The notes under the pieces were generated by a model that did not search any database, was not told the DNA's origin, and was given only the letters and a program-made list of their open reading frames with translations. The position numbers and the translations under genes were made by a program. This document shows positions 42,500 through 52,243 of a DNA stretch of 64,000 nucleotides, piece by piece (positions within the stretch are counted from its first letter, which is position 1; every line of letters begins with the position of its first letter). Origin of the DNA: Clostridium chrysemydis (GTDB lineage Bacteria > Bacillota > Clostridia > Clostridiales > Clostridiaceae); the NCBI RefSeq assembly GCF_015234215.1, contig NZ_JADEKP010000001.1, positions 496,001-560,000 of the forward strand. The letters are read 5' to 3'.

Positions 42500-43885
42500 A
42501 TGGCAAGATTTACTGATAATGCTTGGAACAAGTATGATGAAAAGGATATGAAAGAAGTCTTTGATTTTTGTGATGGATATAAAGATTTTATGTCTAAATG
42601 CAAAACTGAAAGAGAGTGTGTAATTGAAGCTATTAAAATAGCTGAAAAAAATGGGTATAAAGATTTAAATGAAATGATAAATAAAGGTGAAAAATTACAA
42701 GCCGGAGATAAGGTTTATGCAAATAATATGGGTAAAGCTTTAGCTTTATTTATCATTGGAAAAGAAAAGATAGAAAAAGGTTTAAAAATATTAGGTGCAC
42801 ACGTAGATTCACCTAGATTGGATTTAAAACAAAATCCTCTATATGAAGATACAGAACTTGCATTTTTAGATACTCATTACTACGGTGGAGTTAAAAAGTA
42901 CCAATGGGTTACTTTACCTTTAGCACTTCACGGTATCGTAGTTAAAAAAGATGGAACTAAAATTGATATAGTAATCGGAGAAGACGAAGAGGACCCTGTA
43001 GTTGGTATTTCAGATCTTTTAATTCACTTAGCAGCAGATCAAATGGATAAAAAGGGTGCTAAGGTAATAGAAGGTGAAGACCTTAATGTTTTAATTGGAA
43101 GTATGCCTCTTAAAGGAAAAGAAAAAGATGCAGTTAAAGAAAATATCTTAAAATTATTAAAAGATAAATATGATTTTGAAGAAGAGGACTTCTTATCTGC
43201 TGAAATAGAAATAGTGCCAGCTGGTCGTGCTAGAGATTACGGATTAGATAGAAGTATGGTTATGGCTTACGGACAAGACGATAGAGTTTGTTCATACGCT
43301 TCGTTAATGGCGATGTTTGAAATAGAAAATATAGATAAAACTTGCTGCTGCCTTCTTGTAGATAAAGAAGAAGTAGGAAGTATCGGTGCTACTGGTATGG
43401 AATCAAAATTCTTTGAAAACATAGTAGCAGAAGTTATAGAACTAAAAGAAGGGTATAATGATTTAAAACTTAGAAGATGTTTAACAAACTCAAAAATGTT
43501 ATCATCAGATGTAAGTGCAGCATTTGACCCGAATTACCCTTCAGTTATGGAAAAGAAAAATTCAGCTTACTTTGGAAAAGGTATAGTATTTAATAAGTAT
43601 ACAGGCGCTAGAGGAAAATCAGGTTGTAATGATGCAAATGCTGAATATATAGCTGAACTTAGAAATCATATGGAAAAATATGATGTATCTTATCAAACTG
43701 CAGAACTTGGAAAAGTTGACCAAGGAGGCGGTGGAACTATCGCATATATCTTAGCTCAATACAACATGGAAGTTATAGACTGTGGAGTTGCTGTATTAAA
43801 TATGCATTCTCCTTGGGAAATCACTTCAAAAGCTGATATATTTGAAACTAAAAAAGGCTATGTAGCTTTCTTAAAGGAAGCATAA
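42500..43885 (+). CDS. M18 family aminopeptidase
   Basis: A 461-residue zinc aminopeptidase. AHVDSPRLDLKQNPLYED near 101 (metal His), YGQDDRVCSY near 256 (bridging Asp), DKEEVGSIGATGMES near 290 (catalytic Glu pair), SSDVSAAFDPNYP and NMHSPWEI near the end (last metal His) are all present. It removes N-terminal residues, often acidic ones, from peptides in the cytoplasm. GGGAGG precedes the start, and a terminator follows. Confidence 0.92.
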   Translation: MARFTDNAWNKYDEKDMKEVFDFCDGYKDFMSKCKTERECVIEAIKIAEKNGYKDLNEMINKGEKLQAGDKVYANNMGKALALFIIGKEKIEKGLKILGAHVDSPRLDLKQNPLYEDTELAFLDTHYYGGVKKYQWVTLPLALHGIVVKKDGTKIDIVIGEDEEDPVVGISDLLIHLAADQMDKKGAKVIEGEDLNVLIGSMPLKGKEKDAVKENILKLLKDKYDFEEEDFLSAEIEIVPAGRARDYGLDRSMVMAYGQDDRVCSYASLMAMFEIENIDKTCCCLLVDKEEVGSIGATGMESKFFENIVAEVIELKEGYNDLKLRRCLTNSKMLSSDVSAAFDPNYPSVMEKKNSAYFGKGIVFNKYTGARGKSGCNDANAEYIAELRNHMEKYDVSYQTAELGKVDQGGGGTIAYILAQYNMEVIDCGVAVLNMHSPWEITSKADIFETKKGYVAFLKEA

Positions 43886-43890
43886 AATTT

Positions 43891-43928
43891 AAACTATCCC
43901 AAGATTAATTTTTTGGGATAGTTTTTTA
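43891..43928 (+). terminator. Terminator after the aminopeptidase
   Basis: AAACTATCCCAA and TTGGGATAGTTT arms (43891-43902, 43913-43924), then a T run. Confidence 0.8.
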
Positions 43929-44013
43929 TTTATACCTAATTAATAAATAAGTTATAGAAATTTTAAAGAAGTACTCATATATTATAGTATAAAAAAATTA
44001 GGAGGAACTCCTT

Positions 44014-44247
44014 ATGAATATGAGTCGTTTTAAAAATTATGGTTTATGGGTTTCTATAGCAGCTTTAGTTCCAATGGTTTTACAAGGCTTTGGGTTGAAA
44101 ATCTTACCAGAAAATTATCAGGAAATAATAAATGCAATACTATCTATTTTAGTAATGGCAGGTATTTTAAATAATCCAACAAGTGAAAGTAAATGGTACG
44201 GCGACGGCGAAGTTAAAGCTTTAGAAGAACCAAAAGATAAAGAATAA
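44014..44247 (+). CDS. Phage-type holin-like small membrane protein
   Basis: A 77-residue protein with two spans (ALVPMVLQGFGLKI and IINAILSILVMAGIL) and a charged end. NNPTSESKWYGDGE is the ending typical of the phi-LC3/Phage_holin_1 family. A GGAGG site lies eight bases upstream and a terminator follows. No endolysin or other phage gene is nearby, so it is not part of a visible prophage; it may be domesticated or have a non-lytic role. Confidence 0.72.
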   Translation: MNMSRFKNYGLWVSIAALVPMVLQGFGLKILPENYQEIINAILSILVMAGILNNPTSESKWYGDGEVKALEEPKDKE

Positions 44248-44254
44248 TATTTTT

Positions 44255-44286
44255 AGCCTGCAATAATTTGTTGCAGGCTTTAAAAT
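44255..44286 (+). terminator. Terminator after the holin-like gene
   Basis: AGCCTGCAA and TTGCAGGCT arms around seven bases; a short T tract follows. Confidence 0.7.
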
Positions 44287-44381
44287 TTACATATTTACCC
44301 CGTATTTATTAACAAATATTTCAAATAGAATGGGTATAATAGAAATATATAAACTATTAAGTTTGAAAGGTAGTGATTTCT

Positions 44382-46154
44382 ATGAAAAAATGTAATAGAA
44401 AGAATTTAGTTTTTAATAGTAAAAAAGGAAAAGTAAATAATAATAAGAAAAAAGCTTTAATAGCTGCAGGAGCTGTTGGAACTTGTGCAGTTGCTGTAGC
44501 ACTTACAAGAAAAAAGATTAAAGAAAAAGAAGAAAAAACTAAAGTAAAAAGCTATGAAACTGTAAGAAATGATGATAGGCATGCTTATTTTGTAGGTGGT
44601 GGGCTTGGTTCTTTAGCTGGTGCTACTTATTTAATAAGAGATTGTAATTTTAAAGGTGAGAACATTCATATACTAGAAGGAATGGATATTCTAGGAGGTA
44701 GTAATGACGGTATAGGAGTTCCTGAAGCTGGCTTTGTTTGCAGAGGCGGAAGAATGCTAAATGAAGAAACTTATGAAAACTTTTGGGAATTATTTAAAAG
44801 TATACCTTCTTTAGACATGCCAGGTATGAGTGTTACAGAAGAAATATTAAATTTTGATCACCTTCACCCAACTCACGCACAAGCACGTTTAGTTGATAAA
44901 GACGGAAATATATTAAACGTTAGATCTATGGGATTTAATAATAAAGAAAGATTAGCACTTGGAAAATTAATGATGATGGATGAAAAGAAATTAGATGGCT
45001 TAACAATAGAAGATTACTTTAAAGATATGCCTCATTTCTTCCAAACTAATTTTTGGTATATGTGGCAAACAACATTCGCATTCCAAAAATGGTCTAGTCT
45101 TTTTGAATTTAGAAGATATATGGGACGTATGATTTTAGAGTTCTCTAGAATAGAAACTTTAGAAGGGGTAACAAGGTCACCTTACAACCAATACGATTCG
45201 TTAATAAGACCACTTAAAGCACATTTAGATATGTTTTCTGTAGACTTTAGAGTAAATACAGTAGTAACTGATATTGATTTTAAAGAAGGAGATGGAATTA
45301 CAGTTTCTAAAATACACATTAAAGAAGATGGAGAAGAAAAGATTATAGATTTAAGAGATAGAGATATCTGTATTGTTACAAATGGTTGTATGACAGATTC
45401 AGCTACACTTGGAGATTTAGATACCCCAGCTAGCTATAATCCTGATAACCCTATTTCAGCTGACCTTTGGAGAAAGATAAGTAAAAAGAAAAAAGGATTA
45501 GGTAATCCGGAACCATTTTTTAATCATCCAGAAGAAACTAACTGGGAAAGCTTTACTGTTACTATGAAAGGTGATAAAATGCTAAAACTTATAGAAAAGT
45601 TCTCAGGCAATATCCCAGGAAGTGGAGCTTTAATGACATTTAAAGATTCTAATTGGTTAATGAGTATAGTTGTAGCAGCTCAACCACACTTCATAAACCA
45701 ACCTATGGATACTACAATATTCTGGGGATATGGTTTATACACAGATAAATTAGGTGATTACGTTAAAAAACCTATGAGAAATTGCACAGGTAGAGAAATG
45801 CTTGAAGAATTAATTTATCATTTACATCTTGAAGAACATATGGATGAAATAATGGATAGTGTTATAAATGTTATACCTTGTATGATGCCATATATAGATT
45901 CACAATTTGAACCTCGTAAATACAGTGATAGACCTAAAGTTGTACCTGATGGTTCTACAAACTTTGCTTTAGTTAGTCAATTTGTAGAAATTCCAGAAGA
46001 TATGGTATTTACAGAGGAGTATTCAGTTCGTGCAGCTAGAACTGCTGTTTACAAATTATTAGGACTAGATTTAAAAGATATTTGTCCTGTGACTGAATAT
46101 AAAAAGGATCCTAAAGTTCTTAAAAAGGCTGTTTTGACAGCTTATAGAAAATAA
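44382..46154 (+). CDS. Oleate hydratase with N-terminal membrane-anchor-like extension
   Basis: A 590-residue FAD protein of the oleate hydratase (MCRA) family, which adds water to the double bond of unsaturated fatty acids. The FAD fold is FVGGGLGSLAGATYLIRD near 70, followed by ILEGMDILGGSNDG, FNHPEETNWESFTV near 390 and FALVSQFVEIPEDMV near 530. The first 55 residues are extra: basic, then a hydrophobic run (ALIAAGAVGTCAVAVAL), then Lys/Glu-rich. This looks like a membrane anchor. ATG at 44382 lies 11 bases after AAAGG. Confidence 0.9.
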   Translation: MKKCNRKNLVFNSKKGKVNNNKKKALIAAGAVGTCAVAVALTRKKIKEKEEKTKVKSYETVRNDDRHAYFVGGGLGSLAGATYLIRDCNFKGENIHILEGMDILGGSNDGIGVPEAGFVCRGGRMLNEETYENFWELFKSIPSLDMPGMSVTEEILNFDHLHPTHAQARLVDKDGNILNVRSMGFNNKERLALGKLMMMDEKKLDGLTIEDYFKDMPHFFQTNFWYMWQTTFAFQKWSSLFEFRRYMGRMILEFSRIETLEGVTRSPYNQYDSLIRPLKAHLDMFSVDFRVNTVVTDIDFKEGDGITVSKIHIKEDGEEKIIDLRDRDICIVTNGCMTDSATLGDLDTPASYNPDNPISADLWRKISKKKKGLGNPEPFFNHPEETNWESFTVTMKGDKMLKLIEKFSGNIPGSGALMTFKDSNWLMSIVVAAQPHFINQPMDTTIFWGYGLYTDKLGDYVKKPMRNCTGREMLEELIYHLHLEEHMDEIMDSVINVIPCMMPYIDSQFEPRKYSDRPKVVPDGSTNFALVSQFVEIPEDMVFTEEYSVRAARTAVYKLLGLDLKDICPVTEYKKDPKVLKKAVLTAYRK

Positions 46155-46158
46155 GGAT

Positions 46159-46190
46159 TAAAGGTCGCATGTTTTTAATGCGGCCTTTAT
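46159..46190 (+). terminator. Terminator after the oleate hydratase
   Basis: AAAGGTCGCAT and ATGCGGCCTTT arms (one G-T pair), then ATTAAA; a modest T tract. Confidence 0.6.
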
Positions 46191-46216
46191 TAAACAATTA
46201 AGAAAGAAGGAGAGAG

Positions 46217-48013
46217 ATGAAAAATAATAAGTATTTAAGAAGTGCATTTTTAACTGTAGTGTATCTTTTAGTAATAGGGATTACATACCTGTTCTTTGGG
46301 ATGCAAAATGTGGCACTTTCAATAGTTGCAATTCTTTCAATATCAAAATTATCAAAGGATGATTTTACAATTTCGCCTAAAAGTGAATTGATTAAGCTTA
46401 TGTCTGGATTTTTAATAATTACAGTTATGGCAGAAATAGCAAGCATAAATGTTTATTTGAGTATTTTTATAAATTTAATAACTATTTTCTTTATTGGTGC
46501 TTTAAATTTATGTACTTTAGATAAGGGATATTATAATACGTTTATAGTGGTCTATGTTTATATGTTAATCTTTAAAACAAGTGTAAACGGATTTCCAGTT
46601 AGACTTCTTGGAGTAGTATTTTGTGTAGGATTTATTATATTTACGAAGTTATATGTATTTAAGACAAGCTATAAGGATATTAAGCTTAATATTCTAAAAG
46701 ATATTATAAATATAATGATTAAAAAAATAGAAGATATTAAAACAGATGGAGATATTAAAGATTTAAATGAAAAATTAGATGGGAAAATAGGTCATTTAAA
46801 TAATTTAATAAATAATACAAGAGCTCGGGAAAATTCATTAACTCAAAAAGATAAATGTATTATGGATTTTATAACAGTTGTAGAAAAGATAAATATGATG
46901 CTTCAAAAAATAAATTACGATAAAAAGGTTTGCATAAGTGTAGATAAGTTTATGGGAAATGTAAATGATGTTTTAGAAGTATTATCTAAGTACTTAAATA
47001 AAAAAATTAGCATGGAAGAATGTATTCATCAATTAAACAATATAAATGATGAATTAAGTGATACTGATGTGTATGATAAAAAAATTCTTAGTGGAATTAT
47101 TCAATTTATAAAGATAACTATAGATAAATATATTTTTATAACTGATAGCAAAAGAACTTCATTTAAAATGGCTTTCTCTGATATTTTTAATTTTGAAAAG
47201 ATAAAAAATAGAGTTAATAACTTTTATAAAGAGAAAAATGAGAGCTTTTACTTTAATTTAAGAATGACTCTTGCAATAACTATAACATATTTTATAGGAA
47301 CTATTTTAAATAATGGCTCTACAGTGTGTTTAGTATTATCAGCATTTGCTGTAATTCAAGTTGATTCTAAAAATACATTGTTCAAATCTTTTATGAAAAT
47401 CAAAGGAACTATTTTTGGGTCTTTATTATATGTAGTTTTATATAAATTTTTAGAAGTTAAAGAGGGAAAAATTTTAATAATAGTTTTAGCTATATACTTA
47501 TTAACTCTTATGAAAGATTACGATAAGATGATGACATTTTCAACTATAATTTCGATAGGAATAAGTGAATTAAATAATCCGTCTATGGTAGTTATTTATA
47601 ATAAAATATTTTTTGTAGTGATTGGTGTGCTACTTGGTCTAATATCTACTGCCATTATTAAACCTTATAAGTTTAGCAATGAATTTAAAAAGGTTTTAAA
47701 TAGGATAAGAAAAAATGATGAGTTATTATTTAATCTGTTAAAGAAAGAGGATTTAAAAGAAACTAAAGAAATAAGAGATATTATGTTAGATAATACCTTA
47801 ATGATTGATTATTTAAATAATATAACAAAGGGAAGCAGAAAATATAAAGTATTTAAACTATGTCATACTAGAATATCTGTAAATGAAGCTTTCTTGTTTA
47901 GATTAAATAAGATAAAAAATATAGATAAAGATGATTATTTTAAAAATATACTAGTTAAAGAAATAGAAGAAGATATATATAAGATTGCAAAATTAAAGGT
48001 AGAAGAAATATAA
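46217..48013 (+). CDS. FUSC family membrane protein (aromatic-acid-exporter-like)
   Basis: A 598-residue protein. Two sets of spans (about 8-160 and 350-480) are separated by a charged, helical cytoplasmic segment of some 190 residues, and a helical tail follows. This is the FUSC/YccS layout. RMTLAITITYFIGTILNNGSTVCLVLSAFAVIQ is the most family-like part. Such proteins are suspected effluxers of aromatic or other organic acids; the substrate is unproved. Confidence 0.75.
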   Translation: MKNNKYLRSAFLTVVYLLVIGITYLFFGMQNVALSIVAILSISKLSKDDFTISPKSELIKLMSGFLIITVMAEIASINVYLSIFINLITIFFIGALNLCTLDKGYYNTFIVVYVYMLIFKTSVNGFPVRLLGVVFCVGFIIFTKLYVFKTSYKDIKLNILKDIINIMIKKIEDIKTDGDIKDLNEKLDGKIGHLNNLINNTRARENSLTQKDKCIMDFITVVEKINMMLQKINYDKKVCISVDKFMGNVNDVLEVLSKYLNKKISMEECIHQLNNINDELSDTDVYDKKILSGIIQFIKITIDKYIFITDSKRTSFKMAFSDIFNFEKIKNRVNNFYKEKNESFYFNLRMTLAITITYFIGTILNNGSTVCLVLSAFAVIQVDSKNTLFKSFMKIKGTIFGSLLYVVLYKFLEVKEGKILIIVLAIYLLTLMKDYDKMMTFSTIISIGISELNNPSMVVIYNKIFFVVIGVLLGLISTAIIKPYKFSNEFKKVLNRIRKNDELLFNLLKKEDLKETKEIRDIMLDNTLMIDYLNNITKGSRKYKVFKLCHTRISVNEAFLFRLNKIKNIDKDDYFKNILVKEIEEDIYKIAKLKVEEI

Positions 48014-48050
48014 AAGTTATGGGAGAAATTTTTCTCCCATAACTTTTATT
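48012..48050. terminator. Bidirectional terminator between the FUSC and PHP genes
   Basis: A 17-base perfect stem (48012-48028 and 48031-48047) between convergent genes, T- and A-flanked. Confidence 0.85.
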
Positions 48051-48873
48051 TAAATAAAGAAATGAATTTATCAAATTCTTCGTCTGTCATTTCCTTATCA
48101 CCTATATCACCGTGCTTTTTATCTGTGTCAAATTTACCATGGCAGTCTGAACCACAAGATGTAAGTATGTTATTTTCTTTTGCAAAAGCTTTAAGTGACT
48201 CTTCTTCTTCTTTAGTGTTTAAGAAATAGATTGCTTCAATAGCATCAAATCCCATATTAGAAAAATCTTTAAGAGGTGACTTTTTGATTAAAACTGGGTG
48301 AGCTAGAGATACAACGCAGTTAAAGCTCTTTAAAAGTTTTACTCCATCTTCTGTTGAAATTCTGTTTGCAGGAATAAATGCAGGGCTATCGTTTCCTATA
48401 AAGTTATCAAAGATATAATCCCAAGAGTAATCATAGCCAGAGTCTATTATCTCTTGTGCTATATGAGGTCTTCCTACAACACCTTTACTTCTTTTGATTA
48501 AATTATCAACACTAATTTCTATATTGAAATGTTCTTTTAATTTATTTACCATCTCTAAGGCTCTATTAAATCTCATTTCTTTAAGATTATTTATATAAGA
48601 TACAACCTCTTTAGATTTATAGCTATCATCTTTAAAATATCCAAGTACATGAATATTTTCGTTATTATGATAAGTTGAAAACTCTATTCCAGGTATTACT
48701 ACTATATTATGGTTTTTAGCTTCATTTAAAGCTTCCTCTATTCCAAAAACTGTATCGTGATCAGTTATAGAGATATGTGATACATTATTTTTAACGGCTC
48801 TTTTAACAACTTCTGTAGGAGTTAGTAATCCGTCAGATGCAGTTGTATGAAGATGAAAATCTACTTTATGCAA
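48046..48873 (-). CDS. PHP domain phosphoesterase (RNase AM/YciV-like)
   Basis: A 275-residue metal-dependent phosphoesterase. The PHP motifs are DFHLHTTASDG at 4-14, ISITDHDT near 36, VIPGIEFST near 60, and CGSDCHGKFD near 250. Related proteins hydrolyse 3',5'-bisphosphonucleotides or trim RNA 5' ends. A GGGAGA site precedes the start. The exact substrate is not determined. Confidence 0.85.
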   Translation of the reverse strand: MHKVDFHLHTTASDGLLTPTEVVKRAVKNNVSHISITDHDTVFGIEEALNEAKNHNIVVIPGIEFSTYHNNENIHVLGYFKDDSYKSKEVVSYINNLKEMRFNRALEMVNKLKEHFNIEISVDNLIKRSKGVVGRPHIAQEIIDSGYDYSWDYIFDNFIGNDSPAFIPANRISTEDGVKLLKSFNCVVSLAHPVLIKKSPLKDFSNMGFDAIEAIYFLNTKEEEESLKAFAKENNILTSCGSDCHGKFDTDKKHGDIGDKEMTDEEFDKFISLFK

Positions 48874-49013
48874 TGCTTAAATCTCCCTTCAAGCTTAGAT
48901 AATTTTTTAAGAATAAAATTATAAGCTATGATATAATTTACATATTATATGTACACTTGTATTTTAGCATAAAGATTTAAAAAATTATAGAAAAATAAGG
49001 AATGATGTAGAAT

Positions 49014-49586
49014 ATGTTAATAATGATCGATAATTATGATTCATTTGTATATAATTTAGTAAGATATTTTGAGGAATTAGGAGAAGAGATTAAAGTATTT
49101 AGAAACGATGTAATAGATGAAGATACTATAAAATCTTTAAATCCTAAAGGAATAATAATTTCACCAGGACCAAAAAGTCCAAAAGAAGCTGGTAATGTAT
49201 TAGAAATTATAGATAAATTCAAAGAAAAAATGCCTATTTTAGGGATTTGCTTAGGTCACCAAAGTATTGGAGAATATTTTAAATGCGATATAGTAAAAGG
49301 GGTTAGACCTATGCACGGCAAAATAACTAAAATAACAACAGATGAAGAAGGTATCTTTAATGGAATTAAAAAAGAGTTTAAGGTAACTAGATATCACTCT
49401 CTTGTTATAGATGAGAGTACAATTAGTAAAGAATTAAAAATAACAGCAAAAAGTGAAGATGGTGCTATTATGGGAGTTAAACATAAAACTTTACCAATCT
49501 ACGGTGTACAATATCATCCAGAAGCTGAACTAACAGAGTTTGGGTATGAGGTTTTAAAGAATTTTATAGATATATGCAATTTATAG
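49014..49586 (+). CDS. pabA: Aminodeoxychorismate/anthranilate synthase glutaminase subunit
   Basis: A 190-residue class I glutamine amidotransferase giving ammonia to PabB. It opens MIDNYDSFVYNL; the catalytic cysteine is in ILGICLGHQSIGE near 79, and the His-Glu pair is in YGVQYHPEAELT near 165. It leads the folate operon, so the aminodeoxychorismate role is more likely than tryptophan synthesis. ATG 49023 is an alternative start. Confidence 0.9.
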   Translation: MLIMIDNYDSFVYNLVRYFEELGEEIKVFRNDVIDEDTIKSLNPKGIIISPGPKSPKEAGNVLEIIDKFKEKMPILGICLGHQSIGEYFKCDIVKGVRPMHGKITKITTDEEGIFNGIKKEFKVTRYHSLVIDESTISKELKITAKSEDGAIMGVKHKTLPIYGVQYHPEAELTEFGYEVLKNFIDICNL

Positions 49587-49595
49587 GGGGACGTT

Positions 49596-50930
49596 ATGAA
49601 TTTACAGATAAGAGAGATAAATACTAAATTATATCCTTTTGAAATCTTTAGTATATTTAAAGACACTAAAGATGCAGTTTTTTTAGATAGTTCTAAGGAA
49701 GACGAAAATCTATCTAAATATTCTTTTATAGGAATTAATCCTATAGAAAAGATAGAGATTCTAGAAGACTCTAAAGAAGATGGATTTGAAATTTTAAATA
49801 AAAAAATACAAAAATACAAAGTAGATATTAAAAGTGATATTCCTTTTGTGGGAGGTTTTATAGGATATATTTCATATGATATGGGAAGGAAATTAGAAGT
49901 TATTAAAGATACTTCTAAGGAAGATTTTAAAATTCCACTTATGAGGTTTAATCTATACAAAAACATTATTATTTTTGACTTAAAATTAAATAAAGTTTAT
50001 ATAACAGATTTGTATGAAAATCAAAAAGATAGTAATATAGAAGAAATTATAAACAATATAAATGAGTTTAAACCATTAAAGGCTTTAAGGAAGAAAGATA
50101 TAAAAAATAATAATACTGAATTTATTTCAAACTTTTCTAAAGAGGAATACATCAAAGCTGTAAAGAAAATGAGAGATTACATAGAAAACGGAGATATTTA
50201 TATTGCAAATATGACTCAAAGATATTATTGCACTTCAAATAAAGATTCATTTGCCCTATATGAAGATTTAAGAGAAATAAATAAGGCTCCATTTTCAGCC
50301 TTTATAAATTACGAAGATTTTCAAATTATAAGTTCTTCTCCAGAGAGATTTATAAAAATAAAAGATAATTTAGTTTCTACAAGACCTATAAAAGGTACAA
50401 GACCTAGAGGGAAAAATGAAAAAGAAGATGCTAAAAATAAATTAGAACTTATAAATAGTGAAAAAGATAAATCAGAGCTTTTAATGATAGTAGATTTAGA
50501 GAGAAACGATTTAAGTAAAGTTTGCGAAAATAACTCTGTTAAGGTAACAGAATTATTTAAAATAGAAGAATATCAAACAGTATTTCATTTAGTTTCAACT
50601 ATAGAAGGTAAACTAAAAAAAGAAAATACAGCAGTTGATTGTATGAGAGAGTGTTTCCCGGGAGGTTCTATAACTGGAGCTCCTAAAATAAGAGCTATGG
50701 AAATTATAGAAGAATTAGAAGGGGTTAAAAGAAACCTATATACAGGATGCATAGGGTATTTTGACCTTAGGGGAAATAGTGATTTTAATATAGCAATTAG
50801 AACTATTTTAAAAAGAGATAATAAAGCGTATTTTGGGGTAGGAGGGGGAGTTACCTACGAGTCTAATGAAGAGGATGAATATATAGAAACATTAGACAAG
50901 GCAGTAGCTTTAATGAAAGTATTAAAATGA
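49596..50930 (+). CDS. pabB: Aminodeoxychorismate synthase component I
   Basis: A 444-residue chorismate-binding enzyme that aminates chorismate. Signatures are RPIKGTRPRG near 265, MIVDLERNDLSKVC near 298 and CFPGGSITGAPKIRAMEIIEE near 348. It starts nine bases after pabA and overlaps pabC by four, which implies translational coupling. Anthranilate synthase is the alternative, but no trp genes are nearby. Confidence 0.9.
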   Translation: MNLQIREINTKLYPFEIFSIFKDTKDAVFLDSSKEDENLSKYSFIGINPIEKIEILEDSKEDGFEILNKKIQKYKVDIKSDIPFVGGFIGYISYDMGRKLEVIKDTSKEDFKIPLMRFNLYKNIIIFDLKLNKVYITDLYENQKDSNIEEIINNINEFKPLKALRKKDIKNNNTEFISNFSKEEYIKAVKKMRDYIENGDIYIANMTQRYYCTSNKDSFALYEDLREINKAPFSAFINYEDFQIISSSPERFIKIKDNLVSTRPIKGTRPRGKNEKEDAKNKLELINSEKDKSELLMIVDLERNDLSKVCENNSVKVTELFKIEEYQTVFHLVSTIEGKLKKENTAVDCMRECFPGGSITGAPKIRAMEIIEELEGVKRNLYTGCIGYFDLRGNSDFNIAIRTILKRDNKAYFGVGGGVTYESNEEDEYIETLDKAVALMKVLK

Positions 50931-51694
50931 GAAAAATAATTTTTAATGAGGATAAGTGTTTTATAGATTCTTCAGTTAATTTTGGAATTGGAGTTTTTGA
51001 AACTATATATTTTTTAGAAAGTAAGCCAATATTTTTAAACTATCATTTAGGAAGGCTTAAAAATGGGCTTAAAGTGCTTAATTTTAAGGATTTAGAAGAG
51101 GAAGAAATTTTAGAAGTTATAAATAAAATTTACCTTAAAAATCATGCCTTAAAGATACTAGTTACAGAAAAAAATATTATAATAAGTACTAGGGAAAATA
51201 ATTACGATGAAGAAACCTTTAAAAAAGGGTTTAAATTAGATTTTTCAGAGGTTTTAAGAAACTCAACTTCCTATTTAACTTATATAAAATCAACAAACTA
51301 TGCTATAAATATCTTAGAGAAGATACGAGCTAAAAGCTTAGAATTAGATGATTTTATTTTCTTAAATGAAAAAGGATTTGTAACAGAAACTACAGTATCT
51401 AATATTTTCTGTATTAAAGACTCTAAAATATATACTCCAAAGATAAGTGACGGACTTTTAGACGGAACTGTCCGAGAGTTTTTAATTAAGAATTATAATA
51501 TTATAGAAAAGAGTATAACTAAAGAAGAATTACTAGAAATGGACGAAGTATTCTTAACTAACAGCTTAATGGGGATAATGAAAGTTAAAAAGATAAGTGA
51601 TAAAGAGTTTAAAAGCGTAGCTACAAGTAAAATAAAAGAATTTTATAATAGCAGTATTACGCTAAGCGGAGGGGATTTAAATTATGATAGATAG
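50927..51694 (+). CDS. pabC: Aminodeoxychorismate lyase (class IV aminotransferase fold)
   Basis: A 255-residue PLP enzyme that releases pyruvate and para-aminobenzoate. [14 protein letters not shown] near 21, the PLP lysine in YIKSTNYA near 124, and [15 protein letters not shown] near 148 match the family. Its ATG overlaps the pabB stop, and its end overlaps folE by 11 bases. Confidence 0.88.
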   Translation: MRKIIFNEDKCFIDSSVNFGIGVFETIYFLESKPIFLNYHLGRLKNGLKVLNFKDLEEEEILEVINKIYLKNHALKILVTEKNIIISTRENNYDEETFKKGFKLDFSEVLRNSTSYLTYIKSTNYAINILEKIRAKSLELDDFIFLNEKGFVTETTVSNIFCIKDSKIYTPKISDGLLDGTVREFLIKNYNIIEKSITKEELLEMDEVFLTNSLMGIMKVKKISDKEFKSVATSKIKEFYNSSITLSGGDLNYDR

Positions 51695-52241
51695 AGAAAA
51701 GATTTTAGAAGGTGTAAAATTAATAATTGAAGGGATTGGAGAGGATCCAAACCGTGAGGGGTTATTAGAAACACCTGACAGAATAGCTAGAATGTATGAA
51801 GAAATATTTAGCGGCATAAATAAAAATGCTAAAGAAGAATTAAGTAAAACATTTGAAGCTTATGGAAGCGATGATGTAGTTATAGAAAAAGATATTACTT
51901 TTTATTCTATGTGTGAGCATCATTTTGTACCTTTTTACGGCAAAGTACATATAGCATATATTCCAAACGGAAGAGTTGTAGGTTTATCTAAACTTGCAAG
52001 ATGCGTTGAGACTTATTCAAAGAAACCACAATTACAAGAGAAATTAACAGCGGAAATAGCTGATGCTATATATGAATATTTAGATGCAAAAGGAGTTTTA
52101 GTTTTAGTTGAAGGTGAGCATATGTGTATGACTATGAGAGGTGTTAAAAAGCCTGGAACTAAAACAATAACAACAACTTTTAGAGGCGCATTTAAAGAAG
52201 ATAAAGATTTAAGACTTGAAACATTATCTTTAATTAAATAG
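51684..52241 (+). CDS. folE: GTP cyclohydrolase I
   Basis: A 185-residue enzyme that makes dihydroneopterin triphosphate from GTP. Zinc ligands are in [17 protein letters not shown] (Cys, His) and [13 protein letters not shown] (Cys). [14 protein letters not shown] and the TTTFRG ending are typical. Its start overlaps pabC. It is followed by the HD-domain gene. Confidence 0.95.
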   Translation: MIDREKILEGVKLIIEGIGEDPNREGLLETPDRIARMYEEIFSGINKNAKEELSKTFEAYGSDDVVIEKDITFYSMCEHHFVPFYGKVHIAYIPNGRVVGLSKLARCVETYSKKPQLQEKLTAEIADAIYEYLDAKGVLVLVEGEHMCMTMRGVKKPGTKTITTTFRGAFKEDKDLRLETLSLIK

Positions 52242-52243
52242 AG

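Noticed and set aside
44014-44247. Prophage
   Set aside because: Only one holin-like gene; no integrase, structural, lysin or attachment-site evidence on either side.
49514-49966. 150-codon minus-strand frame across pabA and pabB
   Set aside because: Overlaps two clear folate genes on the other strand; composition reflects the complement of AT-rich coding sequence.
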